From Blautia sp. (GTDB taxonomy: Bacteria; Bacillota; Clostridia; Lachnospirales; Lachnospiraceae): a stretch of DNA of 64,000 nucleotides. The stretch spans positions 1 to 64,000 of the forward strand of contig JAETNR010000004.1 of assembly GCA_021772055.1 (NCBI GenBank). Reading direction: 5' to 3'. Position 1 is the first letter of the stretch, and each line of letters starts with the position of its first letter. This document shows positions 35,292 to 43,719 of this stretch, in pieces. The notes under the pieces were generated by a model. That model saw nothing but the letters and a program-made list of their open reading frames with translations, ran no database searches and was not told where the DNA came from. Both the position numbers and the translations under genes were made by a program.

Positions 35292-35976
35292 GTTTCTGGA
35301 AGCCTCCGTATTCTGGGGCGCATTGGTCAGCCTTGGGGCATACGAATTGGGGCTGCTTCTGAAGAAAAAATTCAGGCTCGCAATATTCAATCCTCTGCTG
35401 ATCGCCATCCTCTGTGTCATAGGAATTTTAACGGTTTTTCATACAGATTATGAAAGTTATTATGAAGGGGGAAAGTATATCAGCTATTTGCTGACGCCTG
35501 CAACTGTATGCCTGGCTGTGCCGCTGTATGAGCAGCTTGCCCTTTTAAAGAAGCATTTAAAGGCTGTGGCCGCCGGGATTTTTTCCGGGGTGCTCTCCAG
35601 CCTTGCCGGCGTGCTTTTATTGGCGAAATTATTCGGACTTTCCCATGAGACCTATGTGACCCTTCTGCCCAAATCCATTACCACGGCCATTGGAATGGGC
35701 GTGTCAGAGGAGCTTGGAGGGGTTGTGACGATCACGGTAGCGGTAATCATTATCACAGGAGTTCTGGGAAATATGATCGGTGAGACGATCTGCAGAATTT
35801 TCAGGATAAACGAGTCTGTGGCGAAGGGACTGGCATTTGGTACTTCTGCCCATGCCATCGGAACTGCAAAAGCAATGGAACTGGGTCAGGTGGAAGGTGC
35901 CATGAGCAGCCTTGCCATTGCGGTTGCAGGCCTTCTGACCGTGATTGCAGCGTCCTTTTTTGCAGGATTGATGTAA
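35284..35976 (+). CDS. lrgB: LrgB/CidB membrane protein
   Basis: A 230-residue polytopic membrane protein, the standard partner of LrgA. The family signature is clear in the C-terminal half: LPKSITTAIGMGVSEELGG, GVLGNMIGE and GTSAHAIGTAKAMELG. It is translationally coupled to lrgA by overlap, with GGAGGGATAAGC serving as ribosome binding site. Together they would form a small pore or transporter complex in the cytoplasmic membrane. Confidence 0.93.
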   Translation: MNEFLEASVFWGALVSLGAYELGLLLKKKFRLAIFNPLLIAILCVIGILTVFHTDYESYYEGGKYISYLLTPATVCLAVPLYEQLALLKKHLKAVAAGIFSGVLSSLAGVLLLAKLFGLSHETYVTLLPKSITTAIGMGVSEELGGVVTITVAVIIITGVLGNMIGETICRIFRINESVAKGLAFGTSAHAIGTAKAMELGQVEGAMSSLAIAVAGLLTVIAASFFAGLM

Positions 35977-36053
35977 GAAAAGAACAAAAGTTCTAAAATA
36001 TTCACTTTATCCCGTTTTATTGGACTTACATTATGAGATACTAACTTTATCAA

Positions 36054-36094
36054 GAAAATATGTTCGGAAAATTTGTTCTGAAAATATGTTCGGA
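36054..36094 (+). repeat. Three tandem 13-bp repeats upstream of small gene
   Basis: Units begin at 36054, 36067 and 36080: GAAAATATGTTCG, GAAAATTTGTTCT, GAAAATATGTTCG, each also continuing with GA. Units one and three are identical and the middle one has two changes. Each unit has a GAA...TTC dyad. The array lies immediately before the ribosome binding site of the gene at 36114, as regulator-binding iterons would. An AGAAC/GTTCT hairpin at 35981-35994 shares the GAAC/GTTC theme. Confidence 0.6.
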
Positions 36095-36113
36095 ATTAAA
36101 GGAGGAGTATCTT

Positions 36114-36326
36114 ATGTTAAGTTCCAAAGGGAGAAGCAGGGACAGAGAAAACCACAAGTTTTCTTCTTCCATGGCTATGTTATTGGGGTTTTTGGCAACA
36201 ATTGAGATTATGGTGGCAGGAGCCATGATTTTGAATATTGACTTTCATACAGCGGATACACTGGCGGTGATATTTTCTTTTGCCGTATTATATTTCGGAG
36301 TAGTGGCTGTGCTGACTGACAAATGA
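36114..36326 (+). CDS. Small membrane protein, two helices
   Basis: Seventy residues. A basic, polar N-terminus (SKGRSRDRENHK) is followed by two hydrophobic helices (about 18-40 and 46-66). ATG 36114 is chosen because AAAGGAGGAG lies seven bases upstream; the longer frame from 36060 would run through the 13-bp repeats. I do not recognise the family. It is followed after 16 bases by the WYL regulator and may share its transcript. Confidence 0.7.
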   Translation: MLSSKGRSRDRENHKFSSSMAMLLGFLATIEIMVAGAMILNIDFHTADTLAVIFSFAVLYFGVVAVLTDK

Positions 36327-36342
36327 TTACAGGAGGCAGGAT

Positions 36343-37347
36343 ATGCCGAAATCTTTTCATCAGAAACTGAAACTATTATATTTAATGGAAGCCTTCCAAA
36401 AGAAAAGTGATGAGGAGCATCCTCTGAAGGTAATAGACCTGATCAGCCATCTGAAGAGCTACGGGATTACCGCAGAGCGGAAGACGATTTACGACGATAT
36501 TGAAACCCTTCGATTATTTGGGATGGATATTGTCAACCGAAGAGAGCAGCCATCGGGCTTCTTTCTTGCAAGCCGTACTTTTGAGAGCGCGGAGTTGAAG
36601 TTTCTGGTGGATGCAGTACAGTCCTCCAGGTTTATCACACAGAAGAAATCGCGGCAACTGATTCAGAAGCTGGAAGGCCTGACCAGTGAGCATGAGGCCA
36701 GGAAGCTTCAGCGCCAGGTATTTGCCAACTCCTGTGTAAAGACCAGAAATGAAAGCATTTATTATAATATTGACCAGATTCATGGTGCGATTTCCAGGAA
36801 CCGCCAGATCACTTTTCAATATTACGAATGGACGGTATACAAGGAGATGCGCCTGAAAAGAAATGGCGACCGATACCGGGTCAGTCCCTGGGAATTGATA
36901 TGGAAGAATGAGAATTATTACCTGATAGGCTGGGATGAGCGCAACGGGATAGTGAAACATTATCGTGTAGACCGGATGATCAAGACTCTGATTGAGAAAG
37001 AGAGCCGGAACGGGGAAGAGGCGTTCCGTGATTTTGATATATCGAAGTTTGCAGCCCAGACCTTCGGAATGTTCGGAGGGCGTGAGGAAGCAGTGCGTCT
37101 GGTATTTGAGAACCAGTTTATAGGAGTGGTACTGGATCGTTTTGGACGTGATGTAATGATTCACAGACAGGATGAGAAGCATTTTGCGATTATGATCAGG
37201 GTGAATGTAAGCGGGCAGTTTTTTGGCTGGCTGGCAGGCCTTGGCCCCGGGGTTGTGGTTACTTCGCCTGAAAATGTACGGAAGGAATATATTGATTTTC
37301 TGGAAAAATCTTTGTACAACTATAAAAAGAGCAAGGAAGCGGAATAA
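36343..37347 (+). CDS. WYL-domain transcriptional regulator
   Basis: A 334-residue regulator with an N-terminal winged HTH (HTH_11-like, about 1-75), a WYL ligand-sensing domain (about 135-210; YRVSPWELIWKNENYYLIGW) and a WCX-type C-terminal domain. WYL proteins bind nucleotides or nucleic acid and often control stress or defence genes. It is preceded by AGGAGG and followed by birA after 13 bases. The three 13-bp repeats upstream of its small neighbour are candidate binding sites by position only. Confidence 0.9.
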   Translation: MPKSFHQKLKLLYLMEAFQKKSDEEHPLKVIDLISHLKSYGITAERKTIYDDIETLRLFGMDIVNRREQPSGFFLASRTFESAELKFLVDAVQSSRFITQKKSRQLIQKLEGLTSEHEARKLQRQVFANSCVKTRNESIYYNIDQIHGAISRNRQITFQYYEWTVYKEMRLKRNGDRYRVSPWELIWKNENYYLIGWDERNGIVKHYRVDRMIKTLIEKESRNGEEAFRDFDISKFAAQTFGMFGGREEAVRLVFENQFIGVVLDRFGRDVMIHRQDEKHFAIMIRVNVSGQFFGWLAGLGPGVVVTSPENVRKEYIDFLEKSLYNYKKSKEAE

Positions 37348-37360
37348 GGAGTAGATGACC

Positions 37361-38335
37361 ATGGCAGTGAAGTCGCGGCTTTTGGAACTTTTAGAACAGC
37401 ATAAAGGAGAAATCCTGTCAGGAGAGGCCCTGGCTCTGGAGCTTCAGTGCACCAGGGCTGCAATCTGGAAAGCAGTGAAGTCCCTTCGGGAGGAAGGGTA
37501 TGCCATAGAAGCCGGGCCAAATAAGGGATACATGCTGCGAAAAGACAGCAACCGGCTTTCCGAAGAGGGAATACGTCTGTACTTAAAAAATCCCCGGGTC
37601 TATATGAAACTCTATAAGGAGGCCGGTTCCACCAACCAGCTTGCCAAGCAGGCGGCGATCAGCAGCGAAGCAGGGCATGGAGCTTTTGTGATAGCACAGA
37701 AGCAGACAGCAGGACGGGGCAGACGGGGACGGAGCTTCTTTTCTCCGGAAGAAGCGGGGCTTTATTTAAGTGTGGTCCTGGAGCCCAGGGAAGAGACGCT
37801 GCAGAAGAGCCTTCTGCTGACAACAGCTGCGGCCACTGCCGTTTATAAGGCCGTGAAGAAAGTCTGTGGAATCTCTCTGGATATTAAGTGGGTAAATGAC
37901 CTCTATTATCAGGGGAAAAAGGTCTGCGGAATTCTGACAGAAGCGGTTACGGATTTTGAAGGGGGAAATATTGAATTTGCTGTTGTCGGAATCGGATTAA
38001 ACCTTTACGAAGCGGAAGGAGGGTACCCCGGAGAACTGCAGGGAATTGCAGGTGCCATTTATCCGGATGCGAAGAGTGCATCCGCCACAGACCGGAATTA
38101 TCTGGCTGCGGAAATTGTAAATATCCTGGTAGAAGAGACAGAAGACCTGAAACTGTCCCGGGAATATGTGGAGCATAACATGGTTCTTGGAAAACGGATT
38201 CAGATTACAGACGGAAAGAAATGCCGCCGGGCTATGGCACTGGATCTATGTGAAGATGGGAAACTCAGGGTTCAGGAAGAGGATGGAAATATCAATACGC
38301 TTTCTTTTGGAGAAGTTTCGATTGCGGTAGAATAA
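37361..38335 (+). CDS. birA: Biotin protein ligase / biotin operon repressor
   Basis: Bifunctional BirA of 324 residues. An N-terminal winged HTH (about 1-60) would repress biotin genes, and the central ligase domain makes biotinyl-5'-AMP and transfers it to carboxylase carrier lysines. The biotin-binding loop G118-R-G-R-R-G-R124 and the KWVNDLY motif are intact, followed by an SH3-like C-terminal domain. ATG 37361 has AAGGAG at nine bases, whereas ATG 37355 would have only three, so the former is preferred. It lies in one direction with the WYL gene and ends before a bidirectional terminator. Confidence 0.94.
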   Translation: MAVKSRLLELLEQHKGEILSGEALALELQCTRAAIWKAVKSLREEGYAIEAGPNKGYMLRKDSNRLSEEGIRLYLKNPRVYMKLYKEAGSTNQLAKQAAISSEAGHGAFVIAQKQTAGRGRRGRSFFSPEEAGLYLSVVLEPREETLQKSLLLTTAAATAVYKAVKKVCGISLDIKWVNDLYYQGKKVCGILTEAVTDFEGGNIEFAVVGIGLNLYEAEGGYPGELQGIAGAIYPDAKSASATDRNYLAAEIVNILVEETEDLKLSREYVEHNMVLGKRIQITDGKKCRRAMALDLCEDGKLRVQEEDGNINTLSFGEVSIAVE

Positions 38336-38378
38336 GATCTGCCGCATTTATCCTATTGTGCTGTCCGGCTGGGAAAAA

Positions 38379-38410
38379 CGGGGCTGCTGCACTTTGGTGC
38401 AGCAGCCCCG
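38379..38410. terminator. Bidirectional terminator between birA and TM2 gene
   Basis: CGGGGCTGCTGCAC, loop TTTG, GTGCAGCAGCCCCG: a perfect 14-bp stem. The T-run (from GGGAAAAA on the plus strand) is on the minus strand, so it mainly ends the sigma factor operon coming from the right. Confidence 0.85.
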
Positions 38411-38421
38411 TTCCAGAAGCT

Positions 38422-39168
38422 TTACTTATCAACGTATTGCTGGAATGCGGACTCCGCAGGCTTTTCCCCTGCGTCGGAAAATGGTGTCTGCATTGTTTCT
38501 TCATTTGTGGCGGAAAATGGTGTCTGCATTGTTTCTCCATTTGTGTCGGAAAAGGATGTCTGCTCCCGTTCCCCTGGATCGGAGGCCGGTGCCTGCTGGT
38601 AGGGACGGTAAGGTTCCCAGTAATGCTCCTGGGGTGCCGATTTCTTATATTCCTCCTTTAACTGATCTTTTTTGTGAGAGAGGATATAGATACCAGCAAA
38701 GATGATCACAACTGCAATAACGATCTGTGGCAGCCGATAGGTAATATCACTTAAAAAATTGGCAATGGAGTATGGCAGGATCCAGTAAAGTAAGTCCGTA
38801 AAATTGTTCCACAGAATAGATACTCCGAAGAAAATCAGCAAAGCAGCCACGATAGTACGATGTCTGCTGATCAGGATATCTGCATCTCCGAGAAACTGTT
38901 CCATGTGAAGCACATAATTGTCTTCCAAAGAATAGAATTCTTCTTCAGCCAGTGATTTCAGGTTATGCACATTGAAAAAACTGTAGAACCAGATAATAGG
39001 AAGAAACATAATAAACCAGCTAAAACCTGTTCCGGCAGATATTGCAATGGTTCCCCAGAAAAGCAGCATGATGCTGATTCCCTGTTTCCGGAATCCCATA
39101 TACATTTCCCCTGCACCGGGAATAAGAGAAGAAAGAAAAAGCCAAAAACCCTTTTTTTGTTTTGTCAT
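38422..39168 (-). CDS. TM2-like membrane protein with 12-residue repeat tail
   Basis: A 248-residue membrane protein. The N-terminus resembles a TM2 domain (SLIPGAGEMYMGFRKQGI, two helices to about 60), further helices follow (about 105-165), and a hydrophilic tail carries tandem 12-residue repeats containing ETMQTPFS. The start is ATG 39168: GGAGG lies eight bases before it, while the upstream ATG (39183) overlaps that same GGAGG and the end of the anti-sigma gene. It is the third gene of the ECF sigma operon, so it belongs to the same envelope-related response. Function unknown. Confidence 0.75.
   Translation of the reverse strand: MTKQKKGFWLFLSSLIPGAGEMYMGFRKQGISIMLLFWGTIAISAGTGFSWFIMFLPIIWFYSFFNVHNLKSLAEEEFYSLEDNYVLHMEQFLGDADILISRHRTIVAALLIFFGVSILWNNFTDLLYWILPYSIANFLSDITYRLPQIVIAVVIIFAGIYILSHKKDQLKEEYKKSAPQEHYWEPYRPYQQAPASDPGEREQTSFSDTNGETMQTPFSATNEETMQTPFSDAGEKPAESAFQQYVDK
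38475..38568 (-). repeat. 36-bp coding tandem repeats
   Basis: Near-identical units start at 38475, 38511 and 38547, a period of 36 bases. They encode 12-residue repeats (E-T-M-Q-T-P-F-S-x-x-N-x) in the tail of the TM2-like protein. The third unit is diverged. Copy number may vary between strains. Confidence 0.75.
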
Positions 39169-39169
39169 G

Positions 39170-39676
39170 TTATTTGCCTCCATTGATTATTTTATTAGAA
39201 AATTCATTCAAGTAATTGGTCAGTGATCTGGACCCATTTGTCAGTCCCTGATTCAGATTCTGGGAAAAATCATACAGGTGATTGGAGCGCCTTTCCGGTA
39301 CCTCAGGCTTTTGAGGAAGCTCCACGCGGACGCCGGGTTCTGGTGTAAGGCTGGCAAAATCCACTTCGGAAATTCCGAATAGAAGGAATAAAGCCATTAA
39401 TACTCCGGCAGCGGTCCTGAGTCCGCAGTAGAAAAGCTGCATCCTGTAGGACGCGGCAGTAATTGCCTTGACGGTTTGTACTGCGGGAGTGGCTGCTTTG
39501 GTAAGAATTTCTTCTTTCATATAGGCCGGAGCCGGAGTCATGGAGTTCTTTTCCAGATCCAGGATCTGCTCCAGGCAGTAGTCACAATCATCGACATGTT
39601 CCAGAAAAGCAATCATTTCCTGAGCATTCATATAATCATTCTGGAATTTATGGATTTCATCATGAGAGATATGCAT
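39170..39676 (-). CDS. Anti-sigma factor with zinc-finger motif and one helix
   Basis: A 168-residue probable anti-sigma factor. The N-terminal part has the zinc anti-sigma motif H-x3-C-x2-C (HVDDCDYC, about residues 27-34). One membrane helix follows (about 87-105), then an extracytoplasmic tail with a Pro-rich stretch. It begins directly after the sigma factor stop codon. By family it would hold the sigma factor at the membrane until an envelope signal releases it. Its last codons supply the GGAGG used by the next gene. Confidence 0.82.
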   Translation of the reverse strand: MHISHDEIHKFQNDYMNAQEMIAFLEHVDDCDYCLEQILDLEKNSMTPAPAYMKEEILTKAATPAVQTVKAITAASYRMQLFYCGLRTAAGVLMALFLLFGISEVDFASLTPEPGVRVELPQKPEVPERRSNHLYDFSQNLNQGLTNGSRSLTNYLNEFSNKIINGGK

Positions 39677-40219
39677 TTACCCACTCCTTTCTGTTTTGTT
39701 GCCAGTGATCAGCCGCGGCTTGCCTCGCACAGGAGGCTGTTCTGTTTCCAGAAGCTGTTTTAGCATGGCTTTGGCACGGTATAGCTGAGTTTGAATCGTT
39801 TTTGTATTTTTTCCTTCTCTTTGGGCAATCTCTGTAACAGTAAGCTCATGGCAGAAATGGGAAATTGCTACTTCACGGTAGGGGCTGCGCAGCTTCTTAC
39901 AGAGTTCCAGAATCTGATGGTCAGAATCAGTCTGAAGATATGCATCCTCAGGAGAAGGACTCCGGTCAGGCAGTTTGGCAAAGCAGGTGTCTTCTGTGGG
40001 AAGTGTTTTTCTGCCGGAGGCTTTTAGGAAATCAAGGCACTTCCGGACTGCAATTTTGCTTAGCCAGGCTTTTTCATAAGTTCCATCAAAATGAGCCAGA
40101 TTTTTATAGGCCGATAAAAATACTTCCTGGGTCAGATCTTCGGCATCAAAGGGGTTGCCTACTGATTTCAGGCAGATGGAATAAACCAGATTCTGATATT
40201 GAACGATCAGATATTCCAA
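39677..40219 (-). CDS. ECF-type RNA polymerase sigma factor
   Basis: A 180-residue sigma-70 family ECF factor: region 2 (FDAEDLTQEVFLSAYKNL, about 25-45) and region 4 (PYREVAISHFCHELTVTEIAQ...TIQTQLYRAKAMLK, about 110-155). It directs RNA polymerase to stress promoters, probably including its own. No ATG or GTG start is available: TTG at 40219 has a weak AGGAA, while AAAGGGG is correctly placed before an ATT codon 18 bases upstream that would add ITQEQY. A TATAAT on the minus strand at 40274-40269 is a possible promoter element. The following gene is its anti-sigma factor. Confidence 0.88.
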   Translation of the reverse strand: MEYLIVQYQNLVYSICLKSVGNPFDAEDLTQEVFLSAYKNLAHFDGTYEKAWLSKIAVRKCLDFLKASGRKTLPTEDTCFAKLPDRSPSPEDAYLQTDSDHQILELCKKLRSPYREVAISHFCHELTVTEIAQREGKNTKTIQTQLYRAKAMLKQLLETEQPPVRGKPRLITGNKTERSG

Positions 40220-40333
40220 GTATTGTTCCTGTGTAATGTTATCAGCCCCTTTCTGTACCCATCTAATTATTATAACGCAGCTTTCTGTGATTTTACTTCA
40301 GATATTTTTCTTTTTTTTATTTTTATTTAAGAA

Positions 40334-40362
40334 TTGCGCAGTACACGGGAATGGTCTATACT
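40334..40362 (+). promoter_or_regulatory. Promoter of AlaX-like gene
   Basis: TTGCGC (40334-40339), 17-base spacer, TATACT (40357-40362). A sigma-A type promoter about 75 bases upstream of the AlaX start codon. Confidence 0.6.
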
Positions 40363-40443
40363 GTTACCAGAAAAAATGCGGTTGTATAAAAGTATATGAT
40401 GTACTGGCATACGAAGCAGGAATATGGAGAAAGAGGGAAAAGT

Positions 40444-41604
40444 ATGATAGAGACAGAGCGCCTTTATTATGAGGATGTATACATAAAAGATTTTTCAGCC
40501 GTGATTATGGAATGCCGGGAAGGAAAGCAGGGATACTGCATCCTTCTGGATCGAAGTGCATTTTATCCTGAGGGAGGCGGGCAGCCAAGCGATGTGGGAT
40601 TTTTGAACGGGACAGAGGTATTGGAGGTTCACGAGAAGAATGGAGAGCTGCTTCATTATACCAGGGAACCTTTGGAGCCCGGAACCAGGGTCACCGGAAA
40701 AATTAACTGGGATCGGCGGTTTGACCTGATGCAGCAGCACTCCGGAGAGCATATGGTAAGCGGATTGATCCATGAGGCATTTGGATATGACAATGTGGGA
40801 TTCCATATGGGAAGAGATGTAATTACCATTGATTTTAATGGGATGCTGGATGAGCAGCAGATCGCAGATATAGAGAAGCAGGTGAATGAAAAGATCTGGG
40901 AGAATGCCCCTGTGGAGATTTCTTATCCTGCCCCGGAAGAACTGGATGCCCTTCCCTATAGGAGCAAAAAAGAACTGACAGGAAGGGTGCGGATCGTCAC
41001 CTTTCCCGGTACAGATATTTGTGCCTGCTGCGGCACCCATGTAACTCATACAGGAGAGATCGGTATGGTGAAGCTCTTATCTGTCGTAAAGTTCCGGGAT
41101 GGCGTAAGAATGGAAATGATTGCAGGCAGAAGAGTATTGGAATACCTGAACATGGTAAACGAACAGAATCACCAGGTTTCCGTCCGGCTGTCAGCAAAGC
41201 CGGCCCGGACGTCTGCTGCGGTGGATCGTCTGTGGGAGGAAAATTTCCATCTGAAGGGCTGTGTGAGCCATATGGAAGAAGAAATTTTTGCAAACGAAGC
41301 CTTCCGATGGGCGGATAAAGGGAATGTGCTTCTTTTCCGGGAGAACCTTGGGTCGGACAGTGTTCGCAGGCTGGCGGATGCGGTTACACAGAGCTGCGGA
41401 GGTCTCTGTGCTGTTTTTTCCAAAAGTCAGGATGGAAGCTATAAGTATGCAATGGGACAGATAAACGGAAATTTAAGTAAGCTTACGAAAGAAATGAACC
41501 AGGCTCTTCAAGGCAGGGGCGGCGGAAAGCCATATTTTGTTCAGGGATCCGTACAGGCAGATGAGCATAGGATTCGGTTTTTTTTTCAGGGAATTATGCA
41601 GTGA
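40444..41604 (+). CDS. AlaX-type alanyl-tRNA editing hydrolase
   Basis: A 386-residue free-standing relative of the alanyl-tRNA synthetase editing domain that hydrolyses mischarged Ser/Gly-tRNA-Ala. Zinc ligands are visible as H99-S-G-E-H103 (QQHSGEHMVSG) and C195-x3-H199 (CCGTH). The length and the C-terminal part (about 290-386) indicate the AlaX-L form with a DHHA1-like domain. ATG 40444 is preceded by GAGGGAAAAG; the longer frame lacks a site. The amidohydrolase gene follows after 14 bases. Confidence 0.9.
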   Translation: MIETERLYYEDVYIKDFSAVIMECREGKQGYCILLDRSAFYPEGGGQPSDVGFLNGTEVLEVHEKNGELLHYTREPLEPGTRVTGKINWDRRFDLMQQHSGEHMVSGLIHEAFGYDNVGFHMGRDVITIDFNGMLDEQQIADIEKQVNEKIWENAPVEISYPAPEELDALPYRSKKELTGRVRIVTFPGTDICACCGTHVTHTGEIGMVKLLSVVKFRDGVRMEMIAGRRVLEYLNMVNEQNHQVSVRLSAKPARTSAAVDRLWEENFHLKGCVSHMEEEIFANEAFRWADKGNVLLFRENLGSDSVRRLADAVTQSCGGLCAVFSKSQDGSYKYAMGQINGNLSKLTKEMNQALQGRGGGKPYFVQGSVQADEHRIRFFFQGIMQ

Positions 41605-41618
41605 CGAGGTGAGATGAG

Positions 41619-42488
41619 ATGTTTGGTGAGTGCCATGCCCATATAATTATGGACGGAGTGAATTATAAACAGGCAGTGGGGCTTCATGCAGAGCAGGTGC
41701 AGGAAGATGTGATACACTGCCATTTAAAAAAATATCAGGAAGCAGGCGTGGACTTTGTACGGGACGGCGGGGATTCTTACGGCGTTTCCAGGAGGACGAA
41801 GGAACTGGCAGCAGAATATGGAATAGACTATAGAACCCCTGTTTTTGCTATCCATAAAGAAGGACATTATGGGGCCATTGTGGGAAAGAGTTTCGGGAAT
41901 CTGAAAGAGTTTCATAAAAGAGTGCTGGAGGCAGGAGCGGAAGACGCTGATTTTATTAAAATTATGACTACCGGATTGTTGGATTTTGACAATCATGGGG
42001 AAGTGACAGGGACACCTTTGGATGAGCAGGAAGTGAAAGAAATGGTACATATTGCTCATGAGGAAGGCTTTGCAGTGATGAGCCATACCAATGGTATTTA
42101 CGGAGTCCGGGCAGCGCTGAAGGCGGGAGTGGACAGCGTGGAGCATGGGAATTTTATGGACGAAGAGACTGTGCGGATGTTTGCCGAGAGTGATGCTGTA
42201 TGGGTTCCCACGCTGGTTACAGTGCGGAATCTGCTGGGCTGCGGAAGATTTGAAGATTCTGTCATCAGACCGATTATGGAGCATGGAGAGAGAACTCTTC
42301 GGCTGGCGTATGGGTTGGGGGCAAAGGTGGCCCTTGGAAGCGATGCAGGAGCATACCGGGTTTATCACGGCACTGGCATACAGGATGAGCTGGATGCTTT
42401 TTTGCAGATCCTGGGGGACGGAGAGGATGTGCTCTCCTGGCTGAAGGCAGGAGAGGCAATCATAAAAAACAAATTTAAAAGAGGTTGA
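41619..42488 (+). CDS. Amidohydrolase-superfamily metal hydrolase
   Basis: A 289-residue TIM-barrel hydrolase. Metal ligands in order: H6 and H8 (CHAHII), K114 (DFIKIM), H156 (SHTNG), H176 (VEHGNF) and D242 (GSDAG). This fits the binuclear amidohydrolase type seen in imidazolonepropionase- and dipeptidase-like members. The small N-terminal beta domain usual in these enzymes is absent, so the chain begins right at the barrel. The substrate is unknown. It follows the AlaX gene closely and ends at a bidirectional terminator. Confidence 0.85.
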   Translation: MFGECHAHIIMDGVNYKQAVGLHAEQVQEDVIHCHLKKYQEAGVDFVRDGGDSYGVSRRTKELAAEYGIDYRTPVFAIHKEGHYGAIVGKSFGNLKEFHKRVLEAGAEDADFIKIMTTGLLDFDNHGEVTGTPLDEQEVKEMVHIAHEEGFAVMSHTNGIYGVRAALKAGVDSVEHGNFMDEETVRMFAESDAVWVPTLVTVRNLLGCGRFEDSVIRPIMEHGERTLRLAYGLGAKVALGSDAGAYRVYHGTGIQDELDAFLQILGDGEDVLSWLKAGEAIIKNKFKRG

Positions 42489-42502
42489 GAAAAGTCTTAT
42501 AA

Positions 42503-42543
42503 AAAAGAACGCTTTCAGGCATCATATCCGGAAGCGTTCTTTT
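42503..42543. terminator. Bidirectional terminator
   Basis: AAAAGAACGCTT (42503-42514) and AAGCGTTCTTTT (42532-42543) form a perfect 12-bp stem with T-runs on both strands. It separates the converging amidohydrolase and lipoprotein genes. Confidence 0.85.
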
Positions 42544-42546
42544 CTT

Positions 42547-43668
42547 TTATGCATCTTCGATCTTCAAACAGGAATAGATATTGGATTTACGAGAGGCAGC
42601 CGGGTTAAACGTAATCCTTATCCAGCACCCGTCTTCCAGGCCGCCCGCAGAGGAATTCCGGGCTTTGGAAGTATCGAAGGTGAGAACCGCCTGGTCGTCC
42701 GTACGGAGGGTTACCGTATTGGCTGTCTGGCCGATCACGGTGCCTGCAACCTGAAAAGAAATATGAGAATCCCTCTGGGAGGCAGGATTCTCACCTGTTA
42801 TTCCCAGAATTGTGACGCCCTCCAGTGTAGTCCCGTTAAATTCCCCGGTGTACGTAATTGTTACATGAGAGCTTTCTGCAATCCCGCCAGGAAAATAACA
42901 TGGAACAGAAGCGAGATCCAACGGAAGGGGAGTGCTGCTGCCTTCTACAGAAGCCTGGAGGATATTCTGGGAAACGCCGTTTACCACACAGAAGAGTTTA
43001 TTTTCCGGGACCGGATTCTCTTCCGGAGGAGGTGTCGGCGTTGGCTCCGGAACCTTCAGAGGCTCTATATCGGAGATGCTTAGTACTTTCAGGTGGAGGG
43101 CATCAGATTCTTCCGGGGAATCCGCAGCCAGTTTCCCTTTATAGTGCAGGTATATTTGAGCACCTTTTTTTAAGCCGCTTTGGTAATATTGCTCCGTACC
43201 GGTGATGGGGAAAGTGATGGTACGGCCTTTTTTGGACTTGATTGTAATGGTATTCAGGGTGAAGTCCAGAATCGTTCCCTGGACTGTATGATCCTTTAAC
43301 GTGGTCTTTTTGTGATATTCGTCCACCACCTTCAGGGCTTTTACGGCACTGGTGTCCGTATCGTTAAGCTGCCCTTCATAAATAATACTGATCTCATCTC
43401 CGGCAATCATTCCCTCTGCACACTCCAAAGCCGCTTTAGAAACATCAAAGACATACTGCTGGTCTTCGGCCTGGACTGTGACCTGGCTCCCGTTAAAATC
43501 TGTCAGAGTGCCGCGCAATTCATCCATATAAACCCGGGGTTTATCCGGTACAGTCTCCTGAATCGTATCTCCGGAAGAAACAAAGCGTTCCAGGAGTTCC
43601 CCAAGGCTGCAGCCTGCCATGGAAAGGGTGAAACATAGGCAGATACATATAATAAAAAATTTCTTCAT
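42547..43668 (-). CDS. Lipoprotein with four repeated beta domains
   Basis: A 373-residue predicted lipoprotein (lipobox LSMAGC, Cys20) exposed on the outer face of the membrane. The mature part consists of four related segments of about 70 residues, each with a pattern like GTL-x-D/G-x5-V-T-V...G-D-x-I-x-I-x-Y-x-G (about 52-110, 130-195, 225-300, 310-370). A Pro-rich linker (PEPTPTPPPEENPVPE) sits between the second and third. They look like small OB- or SH3-like beta barrels. I do not recognise the family. The gene is preceded on the same strand by the 65-residue gene at 43917. Confidence 0.75.
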   Translation of the reverse strand: MKKFFIICICLCFTLSMAGCSLGELLERFVSSGDTIQETVPDKPRVYMDELRGTLTDFNGSQVTVQAEDQQYVFDVSKAALECAEGMIAGDEISIIYEGQLNDTDTSAVKALKVVDEYHKKTTLKDHTVQGTILDFTLNTITIKSKKGRTITFPITGTEQYYQSGLKKGAQIYLHYKGKLAADSPEESDALHLKVLSISDIEPLKVPEPTPTPPPEENPVPENKLFCVVNGVSQNILQASVEGSSTPLPLDLASVPCYFPGGIAESSHVTITYTGEFNGTTLEGVTILGITGENPASQRDSHISFQVAGTVIGQTANTVTLRTDDQAVLTFDTSKARNSSAGGLEDGCWIRITFNPAASRKSNIYSCLKIEDA

Positions 43669-43719
43669 TGATAACCTCCGGCATTACATGGCAATTACCG
43701 GAAACCAGGAAACGGATGC

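Noticed and set aside
38475..38568. CRISPR-like repeat array
   Set aside because: Only three units with no variable spacers; they are in-frame 12-residue protein repeats.
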